DNA of 64,000 nucleotides from Anisakis pegreffii. Lineage: Eukaryota; Nematoda; Chromadorea; Rhabditida; Anisakidae. Within the stretch, counting starts at the first letter, position 1; each line of letters begins with the position of its first letter. Below the pieces are notes generated by a model, which had not been told where the DNA came from, ran no database searches, and worked only from the letters and a program-made list of their open reading frames with translations. Of the stretch, positions 1 through 11,085 are shown one piece after another. The translations under genes were made by a program, and so were the position numbers. Location of the stretch: positions 1 to 64,000 of the forward strand of contig JAPYMA010000539.1 of assembly GCA_035041965.1 (NCBI GenBank), written 5' to 3'.

Positions 1-400
1 CGGATTGCGATCTTGTAGCTAACCGTCTTCTCAGGTTTGTCCGGAAACATGTGGATATCTTGTCACCGTTAGATCCAGCAGAAGCTCTAGAAACAGAATA
101 TTATAAAATTTACTGAGCAATATGGCTTATTTGAGGAGATATAGGTATTTTGTTAATGCAATCTCAGGTGGCATCTTCAAGGCTGCTGTCTTCTCAAGTT
201 TGCCCAGTAACATATGAATTTTTTTACGTCATTCGATTCAGCTGGATCTCTACATTCAGAAAATCATATATTTTGCCGAGCGATTTTGCTTAGCTGAGGA
301 GATATAGCAATTTTCTTAGATCTATTTCAGTTAGCGCAGTCGCGCTCATCATTCATGTACATTGATCACTATAGAGCAAATACGTTAATATAGCAATAGG
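1..400. repeat. Satellite unit is itself a diverged dimer
   Basis: Within one 400-bp unit two diverged blocks can be aligned. The word around CTTCTCAGGTTTG near position 28 recurs as CTTCTCAAGTTTG near 191, and GAGGAGATATA at 133-143 recurs exactly at 296-306; both pairs are 163 bases apart. The unit is therefore about 163 + 163 + 74 bases: an older monomer duplicated, diverged, joined to a 74-base unrelated stretch, and then amplified as a whole. This is higher-order repeat structure. Confidence 0.75.
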
Positions 401-3400
401 CGGATTGCGATCTTGTAGCTAACCGTCTTCTCAGGTTTGTCCGGAAACATGTGGATATCTTGTCACCGTTAGATCCAGCAGAAGCTCTAGAAACAGAATA
501 TTATAAAATTTACTGAGCAATATGGCTTATTTGAGGAGATATAGGTATTTTGTTAATGCAATCTCAGGTGGCATCTTCAAGGCTGCTGTCTTCTCAAGTT
601 TGCCCAGTAACATATGAATTTTTTTACGTCATTCGATTCAGCTGGATCTCTACATTCAGAAAATCATATATTTTGCCGAGCGATTTTGCTTAGCTGAGGA
701 GATATAGCAATTTTCTTAGATCTATTTCAGTTAGCGCAGTCGCGCTCATCATTCATGTACATTGATCACTATAGAGCAAATACGTTAATATAGCAATAGG
801 CGGATTGCGATCTTGTAGCTAACCGTCTTCTCAGGTTTGTCCGGAAACATGTGGATATCTTGTCACCGTTAGATCCAGCAGAAGCTCTAGAAACAGAATA
901 TTATAAAATTTACTGAGCAATATGGCTTATTTGAGGAGATATAGGTATTTTGTTAATGCAATCTCAGGTGGCATCTTCAAGGCTGCTGTCTTCTCAAGTT
1001 TGCCCAGTAACATATGAATTTTTTTACGTCATTCGATTCAGCTGGATCTCTACATTCAGAAAATCATATATTTTGCCGAGCGATTTTGCTTAGCTGAGGA
1101 GATATAGCAATTTTCTTAGATCTATTTCAGTTAGCGCAGTCGCGCTCATCATTCATGTACATTGATCACTATAGAGCAAATACGTTAATATAGCAATAGG
1201 CGGATTGCGATCTTGTAGCTAACCGTCTTCTCAGGTTTGTCCGGAAACATGTGGATATCTTGTCACCGTTAGATCCAGCAGAAGCTCTAGAAACAGAATA
1301 TTATAAAATTTACTGAGCAATATGGCTTATTTGAGGAGATATAGGTATTTTGTTAATGCAATCTCAGGTGGCATCTTCAAGGCTGCTGTCTTCTCAAGTT
1401 TGCCCAGTAACATATGAATTTTTTTACGTCATTCGATTCAGCTGGATCTCTACATTCAGAAAATCATATATTTTGCCGAGCGATTTTGCTTAGCTGAGGA
1501 GATATAGCAATTTTCTTAGATCTATTTCAGTTAGCGCAGTCGCGCTCATCATTCATGTACATTGATCACTATAGAGCAAATACGTTAATATAGCAATAGG
1601 CGGATTGCGATCTTGTAGCTAACCGTCTTCTCAGGTTTGTCCGGAAACATGTGGATATCTTGTCACCGTTAGATCCAGCAGAAGCTCTAGAAACAGAATA
1701 TTATAAAATTTACTGAGCAATATGGCTTATTTGAGGAGATATAGGTATTTTGTTAATGCAATCTCAGGTGGCATCTTCAAGGCTGCTGTCTTCTCAAGTT
1801 TGCCCAGTAACATATGAATTTTTTTACGTCATTCGATTCAGCTGGATCTCTACATTCAGAAAATCATATATTTTGCCGAGCGATTTTGCTTAGCTGAGGA
1901 GATATAGCAATTTTCTTAGATCTATTTCAGTTAGCGCAGTCGCGCTCATCATTCATGTACATTGATCACTATAGAGCAAATACGTTAATATAGCAATAGG
2001 CGGATTGCGATCTTGTAGCTAACCGTCTTCTCAGGTTTGTCCGGAAACATGTGGATATCTTGTCACCGTTAGATCCAGCAGAAGCTCTAGAAACAGAATA
2101 TTATAAAATTTACTGAGCAATATGGCTTATTTGAGGAGATATAGGTATTTTGTTAATGCAATCTCAGGTGGCATCTTCAAGGCTGCTGTCTTCTCAAGTT
2201 TGCCCAGTAACATATGAATTTTTTTACGTCATTCGATTCAGCTGGATCTCTACATTCAGAAAATCATATATTTTGCCGAGCGATTTTGCTTAGCTGAGGA
2301 GATATAGCAATTTTCTTAGATCTATTTCAGTTAGCGCAGTCGCGCTCATCATTCATGTACATTGATCACTATAGAGCAAATACGTTAATATAGCAATAGG
2401 CGGATTGCGATCTTGTAGCTAACCGTCTTCTCAGGTTTGTCCGGAAACATGTGGATATCTTGTCACCGTTAGATCCAGCAGAAGCTCTAGAAACAGAATA
2501 TTATAAAATTTACTGAGCAATATGGCTTATTTGAGGAGATATAGGTATTTTGTTAATGCAATCTCAGGTGGCATCTTCAAGGCTGCTGTCTTCTCAAGTT
2601 TGCCCAGTAACATATGAATTTTTTTACGTCATTCGATTCAGCTGGATCTCTACATTCAGAAAATCATATATTTTGCCGAGCGATTTTGCTTAGCTGAGGA
2701 GATATAGCAATTTTCTTAGATCTATTTCAGTTAGCGCAGTCGCGCTCATCATTCATGTACATTGATCACTATAGAGCAAATACGTTAATATAGCAATAGG
2801 CGGATTGCGATCTTGTAGCTAACCGTCTTCTCAGGTTTGTCCGGAAACATGTGGATATCTTGTCACCGTTAGATCCAGCAGAAGCTCTAGAAACAGAATA
2901 TTATAAAATTTACTGAGCAATATGGCTTATTTGAGGAGATATAGGTATTTTGTTAATGCAATCTCAGGTGGCATCTTCAAGGCTGCTGTCTTCTCAAGTT
3001 TGCCCAGTAACATATGAATTTTTTTACGTCATTCGATTCAGCTGGATCTCTACATTCAGAAAATCATATATTTTGCCGAGCGATTTTGCTTAGCTGAGGA
3101 GATATAGCAATTTTCTTAGATCTATTTCAGTTAGCGCAGTCGCGCTCATCATTCATGTACATTGATCACTATAGAGCAAATACGTTAATATAGCAATAGG
3201 CGGATTGCGATCTTGTAGCTAACCGTCTTCTCAGGTTTGTCCGGAAACATGTGGATATCTTGTCACCGTTAGATCCAGCAGAAGCTCTAGAAACAGAATA
3301 TTATAAAATTTACTGAGCAATATGGCTTATTTGAGGAGATATAGGTATTTTGTTAATGCAATCTCAGGTGGCATCTTCAAGGCTGCTGTCTTCTCAAGTT

Positions 3401-5213
3401 TGCCCAGTAACATATGAATTTTTTTACGTCATTCGATTCAGCTGGATCTCTACATTCAGAAAATCATATATTTTGCCGAGCGATTTTGCTTAGCTGAGGA
3501 GATATAGCAATTTTCTTAGATCTATTTCAGTTAGCGCAGTCGCGCTCATCATTCATGTACATTGATCACTATAGAGCAAATACGTTAATATAGCAATAGG
3601 CGGATTGCGATCTTGTAGCTAACCGTCTTCTCAGGTTTGTCCGGAAACATGTGGATATCTTGTCACCGTTAGATCCAGCAGAAGCTCTAGAAACAGAATA
3701 TTATAAAATTTACTGAGCAATATGGCTTATTTGAGGAGATATAGGTATTTTGTTAATGCAATCTCAGGTGGCATCTTCAAGGCTGCTGTCTTCTCAAGTT
3801 TGCCCAGTAACATATGAATTTTTTTACGTCATTCGATTCAGCTGGATCTCTACATTCAGAAAATCATATATTTTGCCGAGCGATTTTGCTTAGCTGAGGA
3901 GATATAGCAATTTTCTTAGATCTATTTCAGTTAGCGCAGTCGCGCTCATCATTCATGTACATTGATCACTATAGAGCAAATACGTTAATATAGCAATAGG
4001 CGGATTGCGATCTTGTAGCTAACCGTCTTCTCAGGTTTGTCCGGAAACATGTGGATATCTTGTCACCGTTAGATCCAGCAGAAGCTCTAGAAACAGAATA
4101 TTATAAAATTTACTGAGCAATATGGCTTATTTGAGGAGATATAGGTATTTTGTTAATGCAATCTCAGGTGGCATCTTCAAGGCTGCTGTCTTCTCAAGTT
4201 TGCCCAGTAACATATGAATTTTTTTACGTCATTCGATTCAGCTGGATCTCTACATTCAGAAAATCATATATTTTGCCGAGCGATTTTGCTTAGCTGAGGA
4301 GATATAGCAATTTTCTTAGATCTATTTCAGTTAGCGCAGTCGCGCTCATCATTCATGTACATTGATCACTATAGAGCAAATACGTTAATATAGCAATAGG
4401 CGGATTGCGATCTTGTAGCTAACCGTCTTCTCAGGTTTGTCCGGAAACATGTGGATATCTTGTCACCGTTAGATCCAGCAGAAGCTCTAGAAACAGAATA
4501 TTATAAAATTTACTGAGCAATATGGCTTATTTGAGGAGATATAGGTATTTTGTTAATGCAATCTCAGGTGGCATCTTCAAGGCTGCTGTCTTCTCAAGTT
4601 TGCCCAGTAACATATGAATTTTTTTACGTCATTCGATTCAGCTGGATCTCTACATTCAGAAAATCATATATTTTGCCGAGCGATTTTGCTTAGCTGAGGA
4701 GATATAGCAATTTTCTTAGATCTATTTCAGTTAGCGCAGTCGCGCTCATCATTCATGTACATTGATCACTATAGAGCAAATACGTTAATATAGCAATAGG
4801 CGGATTGCGATCTTGTAGCTAACCGTCTTCTCAGGTTTGTCCGGAAACATGTGGATATCTTGTCACCGTTAGATCCAGCAGAAGCTCTAGAAACAGAATA
4901 TTATAAAATTTACTGAGCAATATGGCTTATTTGAGGAGATATAGGTATTTTGTTAATGCAATCTCAGGTGGCATCTTCAAGGCTGCTGTCTTCTCAAGTT
5001 TGCCCAGTAACATATGAATTTTTTTACGTCATTCGATTCAGCTGGATCTCTACATTCAGAAAATCATATATTTTGCTGAGCGATTTTGCTTAGCTGAGGA
5101 GATATAGCAATTTTCTTAGATCTATTTCAGTTAGCGCAGTCGCGCTCATCATTCATGTACATTGATCACTACAGGGGAATAAATGCGTTAATATTGCAAT
5201 AGGCGGATTGCGA
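1..5213. repeat. Tandem satellite array, 400-bp unit
   Basis: The sequence repeats with a period of exactly 400 bases. Copies starting at 1, 401, 801 and so on to 4401 show no difference that I can see. The thirteenth copy (4801-5203) carries a C to T change at 5077 and a diverged, slightly longer end after 5171, and a fourteenth stops after ten bases at 5213. The array begins at the window edge, so its true length is unknown. No open frame of 60 codons lies in it on either strand. Loss of identity only in the outermost copy is what unequal exchange or gene conversion inside an array produces; a collapsed or duplicated assembly would look similar. Confidence 0.99.
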
Positions 5214-5523
5214 GAATGTGGAACATTTATTTTGAAATTATGATGAAAGCAGCTAACAACACAATATTACAACGAAACGAGTAATAACAAAAACATAAAC
5301 ACTGAGAATAATATCAATAATAATAATAACAGTAATAATATGAACAACAATGATATTATCAGTGTTATGCAACAGTATTAATGCAAAGGCAATGATAAGA
5401 ATAATGATAACAGCAGGTTCATCAATACATATAAAATGATAGTAGCGTGTTAATATTTACATTATGAGTTCATAATGCAAATAACAATTTTGTTTTATGA
5501 TCAAACAGTTTTCAGCGACAATT
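5214..5523. other. Gap between satellite and dph-2; cryptic ATN trinucleotides
   Basis: No gene is visible. Bases of about 5283-5425 are a degenerate run of AAT, GAT and AAC triplets. TTTATT at 5226-5231 is an AATAAA signal read on the minus strand and could end the dph-2 transcript about 300 bases beyond its stop codon. Confidence 0.6.
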
Positions 5524-8500
5524 TCATTGTTTCTTCGGTTCATTTGTATACGACGAAGCGATTCCTGCACGACCTTCAACAACCTCGACACTGTTCTGTT
5601 CGTCCTCGTCCCTTGGGCAACTCTCGTTTAACCCCTTCCATGTCCGATTCGCGAAATAATCACCTGAACAAAATTATCTACTAACGAAGTGGCAAAATTT
5701 CATGATCAACATAATCTCAACAATCTTCTAACACCCGTGAGGATAACAGAAAATGACCGAATAAACCGTGAATATTATGATGCAATAACACGTTGCGAGT
5801 GATTACGATGTGACAGGAACTTTGCTTGCACGGGAACACTTCAAACAATCAAATCAACAACGATTTCGATTTAGCACAAAAGGATTGGCCACAAAAACAA
5901 AAGTGTAAAGGAACCAACCTGCAGTGTAGACTGTCAGACTGCAGTCAGCGTGATTCTTTTCATCGGTGGCAGTCGATTTTGTTTGCTGTGTTCCGCCAAT
6001 TGTTCGGATTCGACCCGTTATGAGGCTGACATCTGCGCTCGGATCACTTTCTGCACCGATCGAATCTGTATTTATGATCAAGTAAAACATCGATTATCCT
6101 GTTGATCTCGTAGCTGTTTGTGTTGCACCTGTCGCACGTTTGATGTGATTATTTCCAGTGATTCATCTCAATTGGTCGGGCACATACATGTCCATTGCAC
6201 ACGAATCATTGAGGTTTATCGAATAAATGTCACGATTCGAACGCGTAATTAAGAAAACGACTAACCTGAGATAAAGTTCTTGAATTCAGCGGTCCATCCG
6301 CCTGTAGCCATCCACTGCTTGTCACTGTTCAACGCGATTTCCGCTTCAAATAGACTCACAACTGGACGATAATACTCTGACGTTTCCAACATTACACCGA
6401 ACGGACAAGACAGTAGTATAAAGGCGTCTATATCTGTGGCGAAATTTGATAATTTTGCAACATTCACCTGAAATTCGGAAAATCCCAGCTGAAATCACTA
6501 AATCTGATTCATGTTTAGGTGATGAGGTTATCGCATATGGTTGTTAACAAAAAGAAGAACAATTCAGTTAGAAGAAAGAAACTGCTCGAAACAAACATAC
6601 CTTCCCAACTGAGAGAACGTACAGTTTCTTGGAAACGTTCTTGCACAATTGCCTCAGTCTTTCAATAGCGCTTCGATATGCGTTCACTGCAACAGTCCCG
6701 ACGACTACACCCAATATTCTTGCATCTCGAATTTTTTCGATCAGAAATAAACGTTTACGAAGCGATCGATTTGTTGAGCAACTGCAGATAACAACTTGAT
6801 AAAAAGCGAATTTGATTAGTCTTTTCATGTGGATCACAAAAAACAATGGAGAGTGGTGGATATTCACCTGGAAAATAACGACTCTAATGTGATCGGTGAG
6901 TAAGAGAACATTTTCGTACAATTCGGGTATGTCATAAGCCATAATGGCAAAATCGCACTGTCCTCTTGACCAATGAATATCAAAGTGAATTCATCTAATT
7001 CGGACAGATCTACAGGCACTCGTCGTCCCAAAGTGATTTTTGTCATTTGATCGTCTGAAAAATTGAAATATCTGAAACATTTGTTGAGTTTCTTTTCTGC
7101 TCTCTATCTCCTTACTTTAATTATGTGAGCACTAAGAAATGTTCCATTCGAGAAATGAGTCTTTTATTTAGATATTTCCAAATCAAACATCGAAAATACT
7201 CCGCAGTAAACTGGAAACAGCAGTCAGTTCCTGGCAGAAAGAATAACAACAGTAACCAACCTTTACTGACTGGTGAAGGCGATTTCGTTGGATCAATGAT
7301 TTCACAGTGATGAATTCGCTTATTCGGGAGATGCGTTGATAACACGCTCAGAATATCACCTGAACTGACGTGAGAATAGAATAGAAATTGTTGTTTTGAA
7401 AGAAAACATCATTGTAAAAGCAACAAATTGATTTATGTGAGTCATTCCATACACATCATAACATCAAAACTCTCACTCTACCTGACGATCTGGTAAAGAG
7501 AGTATCATAGACGAGTACACAATTCGATGAAAATTGCTCATCGTTCTCGGCAGTATATTTGCTGAGATGCTCTCCAAGGGCAGTCGTATCAATGGGTAAA
7601 TGGCCGAAAACGTATCGAACAGGAATGCCCGAGCTGGGTGCTTGACTAAGGCATGACTCGCCGTAGTGGATCAAGCAATCTGCTCTCGCATGCTCCGCTG
7701 CCACATAGTCACAACAACAACTGAACATTACGATGAATTCTATCAAAAAATCAGTACTGTACAAATAAGAGAATATTCTCATATTCAGAGATTACTCGGC
7801 TCAAATTCACTCTGGAAAAGTATTCACAAGTTCGTTTCGTACTAGTAAATCAATTTTTGAACTATACAATTAAAGCAGTTTTCAGAAACTGATTCTAATG
7901 CGTTGAAAGTTTCGTCACACTCATGTGCTTCCATTCAGAATATCATACGAATATGACTAAAAATATCGCAACATTAAGTTCAATTTAGCCTGGAATACAC
8001 TCAGTTGAGAGTATTTCCTTTCCGAGGCAACAATGAAAAATTCTTCAATTCTATCCGCTAAAACACCCAACACATACCTTCGATATGAGGTATCGGCAAG
8101 GATGAATGTCTTAGCGCCTGTTAGCAATTCGAACTGTTCAGCCAAACGGCTTGCATAACGGAGTAAATGATCTGGGAATTGAAGAGCCACACGTTTGAAG
8201 CCTTCACTTAATATCCATTCAACTGTGACATCAAAATCGAAATAAGTCGTTTCGGAGAGATTCTGAGTTCAACAAAGACATCTTTGTTTTTTATTCAAAG
8301 TATTCACCTCATTTATCCAATCAATTCGCAAAGTAGTTTCGTGGCACAGTGGAAGGGTAACGTTAATTTTTAGAAACAAGTTCTTTTGAACTTCAAGATG
8401 CATTCAGCCTGAAGACTGAATTTTAATAAATGTGAGTCAAATTCAACAACAGACGTTTTCATATAAGCTAGTAAACACTTTTCGTTCAAACGTAATGAAC

Positions 8501-8780
8501 ATCTTTCAGCAGTGAAAAGCCAAATGTCCTAACGATTCTCACAAGAGGCAAGAGGTTCGTCGTGAAAAACTTCACTTCTTCGATTGTAGGATGAAAAATT
8601 CTCGGAAAAAATGCTTGACGATGAACAAACCTCGATAGCCTCGAAAGCAGCATTTTGCCTTAATGCACACCTTTCGTTCTCCTCATTTTGTGTCGCATGA
8701 TCACAGATATTATCAGATGAGAACATCTGTGGTGCTTTCGATTCTGCCGAAGTCTCTGCATCACTTAACTGCTCGAACAT
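5524..8780 (-). CDS. dph-2: Diphthamide biosynthesis protein 2 (DPH2), nine exons
   Basis: DPH2 pairs with DPH1 in the iron-sulfur enzyme that adds the aminocarboxypropyl group of S-adenosylmethionine to a histidine of elongation factor 2, the first step of diphthamide synthesis in the cytoplasm. Exons, in transcript order: 8780-8631, 8262-8078, 7720-7482, 7359-7261, 7054-6868, 6781-6601, 6467-6266, 6050-5919, 5663-5524. Every junction has GT-AG ends and matching phase, giving 504 residues (human about 489). Family landmarks in order are VALQFPDHLL, the switch LADTSYRSCCCDY (cysteines 113-115), GESCLSQ (Cys135), IRDARILGVVVGT, LLSCPFG (Cys368), ADVSLITG and the tail WKGLNE. The cysteine spacing resembles the iron-sulfur cysteines described in yeast Dph2. 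The start ATG at 8780 lies 13 bases after a possible splice acceptor. The N-terminal exon is the least certain part. Confidence 0.93.
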
Positions 8781-9295
8781 TGCAACGAATGCGCTGATAC
8801 GTTGATCAGTGAAACAGTTCTATCTCCCCTCAAAAAAGTCTCAACAAAACAAGCAACTTCAAATTCAAGTTCGAACATAAAACCTCATTGCTTGAGCAAT
8901 ACTCGCATCACTCTTTCAATTGCAGTCTATTCAAACGTGTATTTATCCGCTAATCCTTTACAATATTTTCAATCTGCAACGGCAATTTGAATATGAGTGG
9001 AAAAGTTTCTCGTTGTTTACGGGAAAATCTCATCTTGCATAACTTTTTCACTCGTCATCCATCTATCCATCCAACTCCTAATCCATCCCACATTCCACTC
9101 ATCAAAATAACTGCACTACCGTATTGGAGACGGTAACAAAAATGATGAAATGCTACGCTGTACGAACAGATAGTAATGTAATGTCTGAATTATCTTTATG
9201 ATTTTTCAAAACTTCAATAGAAACAAATCAGAGCGTTGAAATGAATGATCATAACATGACTCATTGCGATCATAATAATGACAACGTTTACAAAA

Positions 9296-9324
9296 AATGA
9301 TAATAATAATAATAATAATAATAA
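9296..9324. repeat. AAT microsatellite
   Basis: About nine uninterrupted TAA/AAT triplets, flanked by looser GATAAT triplets to 9370. Confidence 0.9.
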
Positions 9325-10125
9325 CGGTGCGAATTAAAATATATAACAATAATGATAATAGTGATGATAAAACGGCAATCACACGAACAATGATTAAAAA
9401 ATGAATCATATAGAAAATGGTGAATAAAAAAATTCACTGATCCAATTTGCAGCCAACATAAGAAGACTCACTCGGGTCGGCAACAAACTCGCCAGAATGC
9501 AAGTGATTGGAACAGCTCCTGTACCAAAACAACCAAAACAGATTTGAAACACTTTCCGATACACGAGCAAAAACAACAATTCATAGAACAGAAGACGAAT
9601 GCCATAACAAGAAACGCTCAATCGCATAACTTCAAACTTTGCAATATCATATTCACATTCAAACTGAAATGTTCTCAACGACTGTAACGCTTCAGAACGA
9701 AGGTCTAACGGAATACTTCTCACTTCAATTCGATCAATTCATTGAAAATTGAGCACACTGACACATTTCAACACGTTCACGAAAATTTCCTACCAAAACA
9801 GTGCGACAGCATACAAATATACAAATGGAAAACATTTGAAAGTAACAGTGACATAATGATGAAAATAAACACAACGTGACCTTAGGTTAGAGCGAACACA
9901 CAAAACACAAAATCCTCAACTTTCATTCACTAATTGGTTTTGTATTCTCTCATTTGACGTTCTCAAAACGTTGTGAGATCTCACGAAATATCCAATGAAA
10001 ATATGCACCACTCAAGAATCTCGAACCAATCTCAGACATTCAAGGTTTGAACTATTCTTTTCGTTTGTGCATGAACTCATTCCCCAATCAACTCAATATA
10101 AATCACAATCTTCCCGTTAAAAAAA

Positions 10126-10131
10126 TTTAAT
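10126..10131 (-). terminator. Possible ubc-9 polyadenylation signal
   Basis: TTTAAT on the plus strand reads ATTAAA on the minus strand, the common variant signal, about 70 bases beyond the ubc-9 stop codon. Confidence 0.4.
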
Positions 10132-10197
10132 GTATCTGCATATTATGTAAAATATAACCAACAAAACATTGAAGTGAGTATCAGGTATGTTTCCAGG

Positions 10198-11059
10198 CTA
10201 GTGTGGTGCGTCGCCACCGTTCATTGCTGGACTGACAACTTCTACGGCAAATTGACGTGCTTGACGTCGAACCCTCTTCTCGTATTCAACACTAAAATAT
10301 TTTCATCAATCAAAAAACTTCAGATTCCAAAGTTCCAAACTGAAGAAAAAATATTCTGTCAAAAAATGAACCTCACGTAGAAAAGTGCTTACCGATTCTG
10401 ACAGTATATCTGGTATGCGTCCGCTTGGGCAGGATCCTCAATGTTCGGACTGTCCAATAAATCTTGAATGCCTAAGAGCAATTCGCGCACAGTTATTGAT
10501 GGTCTCCAATCCTGGAACAACGGTTCTCAAAAGACTATAAGAAAAATTCTATTCAAAATCATAAACACTCTATATCCCTGATGCAAATCATTTCTTCAAA
10601 CATACCTTATTTTCGTCCAACAACGACAAGCACACCGTGCCAGATGGGTAGACATTCGGATGAAACAGTGGTGGGTCGAATTTGCATTTGGGCGGTGTAG
10701 ATGGATAGTCATCTTTGAAGAGCATTCGCATCTGAAACGAATCTTTCGAAACAACAGTAACATTCGTTGTGTTTGTGAAAGGCATTTTGATGAGTACGCC
10801 TAATGTATCTTGAAATGATTCGACAGACCGAATGAAGGAATAATATCGAAGAAAGCTACAATAAAACCGATAAACGACTTACCCGATAGAGTCCTCCTTC
10901 CCAAATTGTGCCCTTTTTGCCAGGGATAGCGCATTCCCAGTTGAACAGATTACGCGTACCGTCTGGATTCAACGACGGTCTTGCGACGAAGCCGAACGGA
11001 TGGTTTTTGCGCCATGATTTGCGCTCTTCGGCAAGTCTTCCGCCTGCGATTCCAGACAT
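10198..11059 (-). CDS. ubc-9: SUMO-conjugating enzyme UBC9, four exons
   Basis: UBC9 is the only E2 enzyme for SUMO: it takes SUMO from the SAE1/SAE2 E1 onto its cysteine and passes it to lysines in psi-K-x-E sites, mostly in the nucleus. Exons in transcript order are 11059-10883, 10731-10606, 10511-10393 and 10291-10198; phases agree and the product is 171 residues against 166 in C. elegans as I remember it. Visible landmarks are the start [35 protein letters not shown], the HPN motif at residues 83-85, and the catalytic Cys93 in [15 protein letters not shown], then [19 protein letters not shown] and [17 protein letters not shown]. The C-terminal tail after RVRRQA differs from C. elegans and is slightly longer. 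Nothing is missing; the gene should be active. Confidence 0.98.
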
Positions 11060-11073
11060 TTTGCCGCAGTATG

Positions 11074-11085
11074 CCACTGAAACAA
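11074..11085 (-). promoter_or_regulatory. Probable trans-splice acceptor before ubc-9
   Basis: On the minus strand the sequence CTTGTTTCAG ends at 11077 and the ATG begins at 11059, leaving a 17-base leader. A strong TTTCAG this close to a start codon is the usual position for spliced-leader addition in nematodes. An ordinary 5' intron would look the same. Confidence 0.5.

Larger units (their letters stand above)
8781..10197. other. Intergenic stretch between dph-2 and ubc-9
   Basis: Both flanking genes run on the minus strand, 1.4 kb apart, which is wider than in a typical nematode operon. The stretch has a clean AAT microsatellite at about 9296-9324. A minus-strand open frame at 9406-9723 (105 codons, hydrophobic, with a good GTGAGT donor inside it) matches nothing I know. 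Otherwise nothing is visible. Confidence 0.6.
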
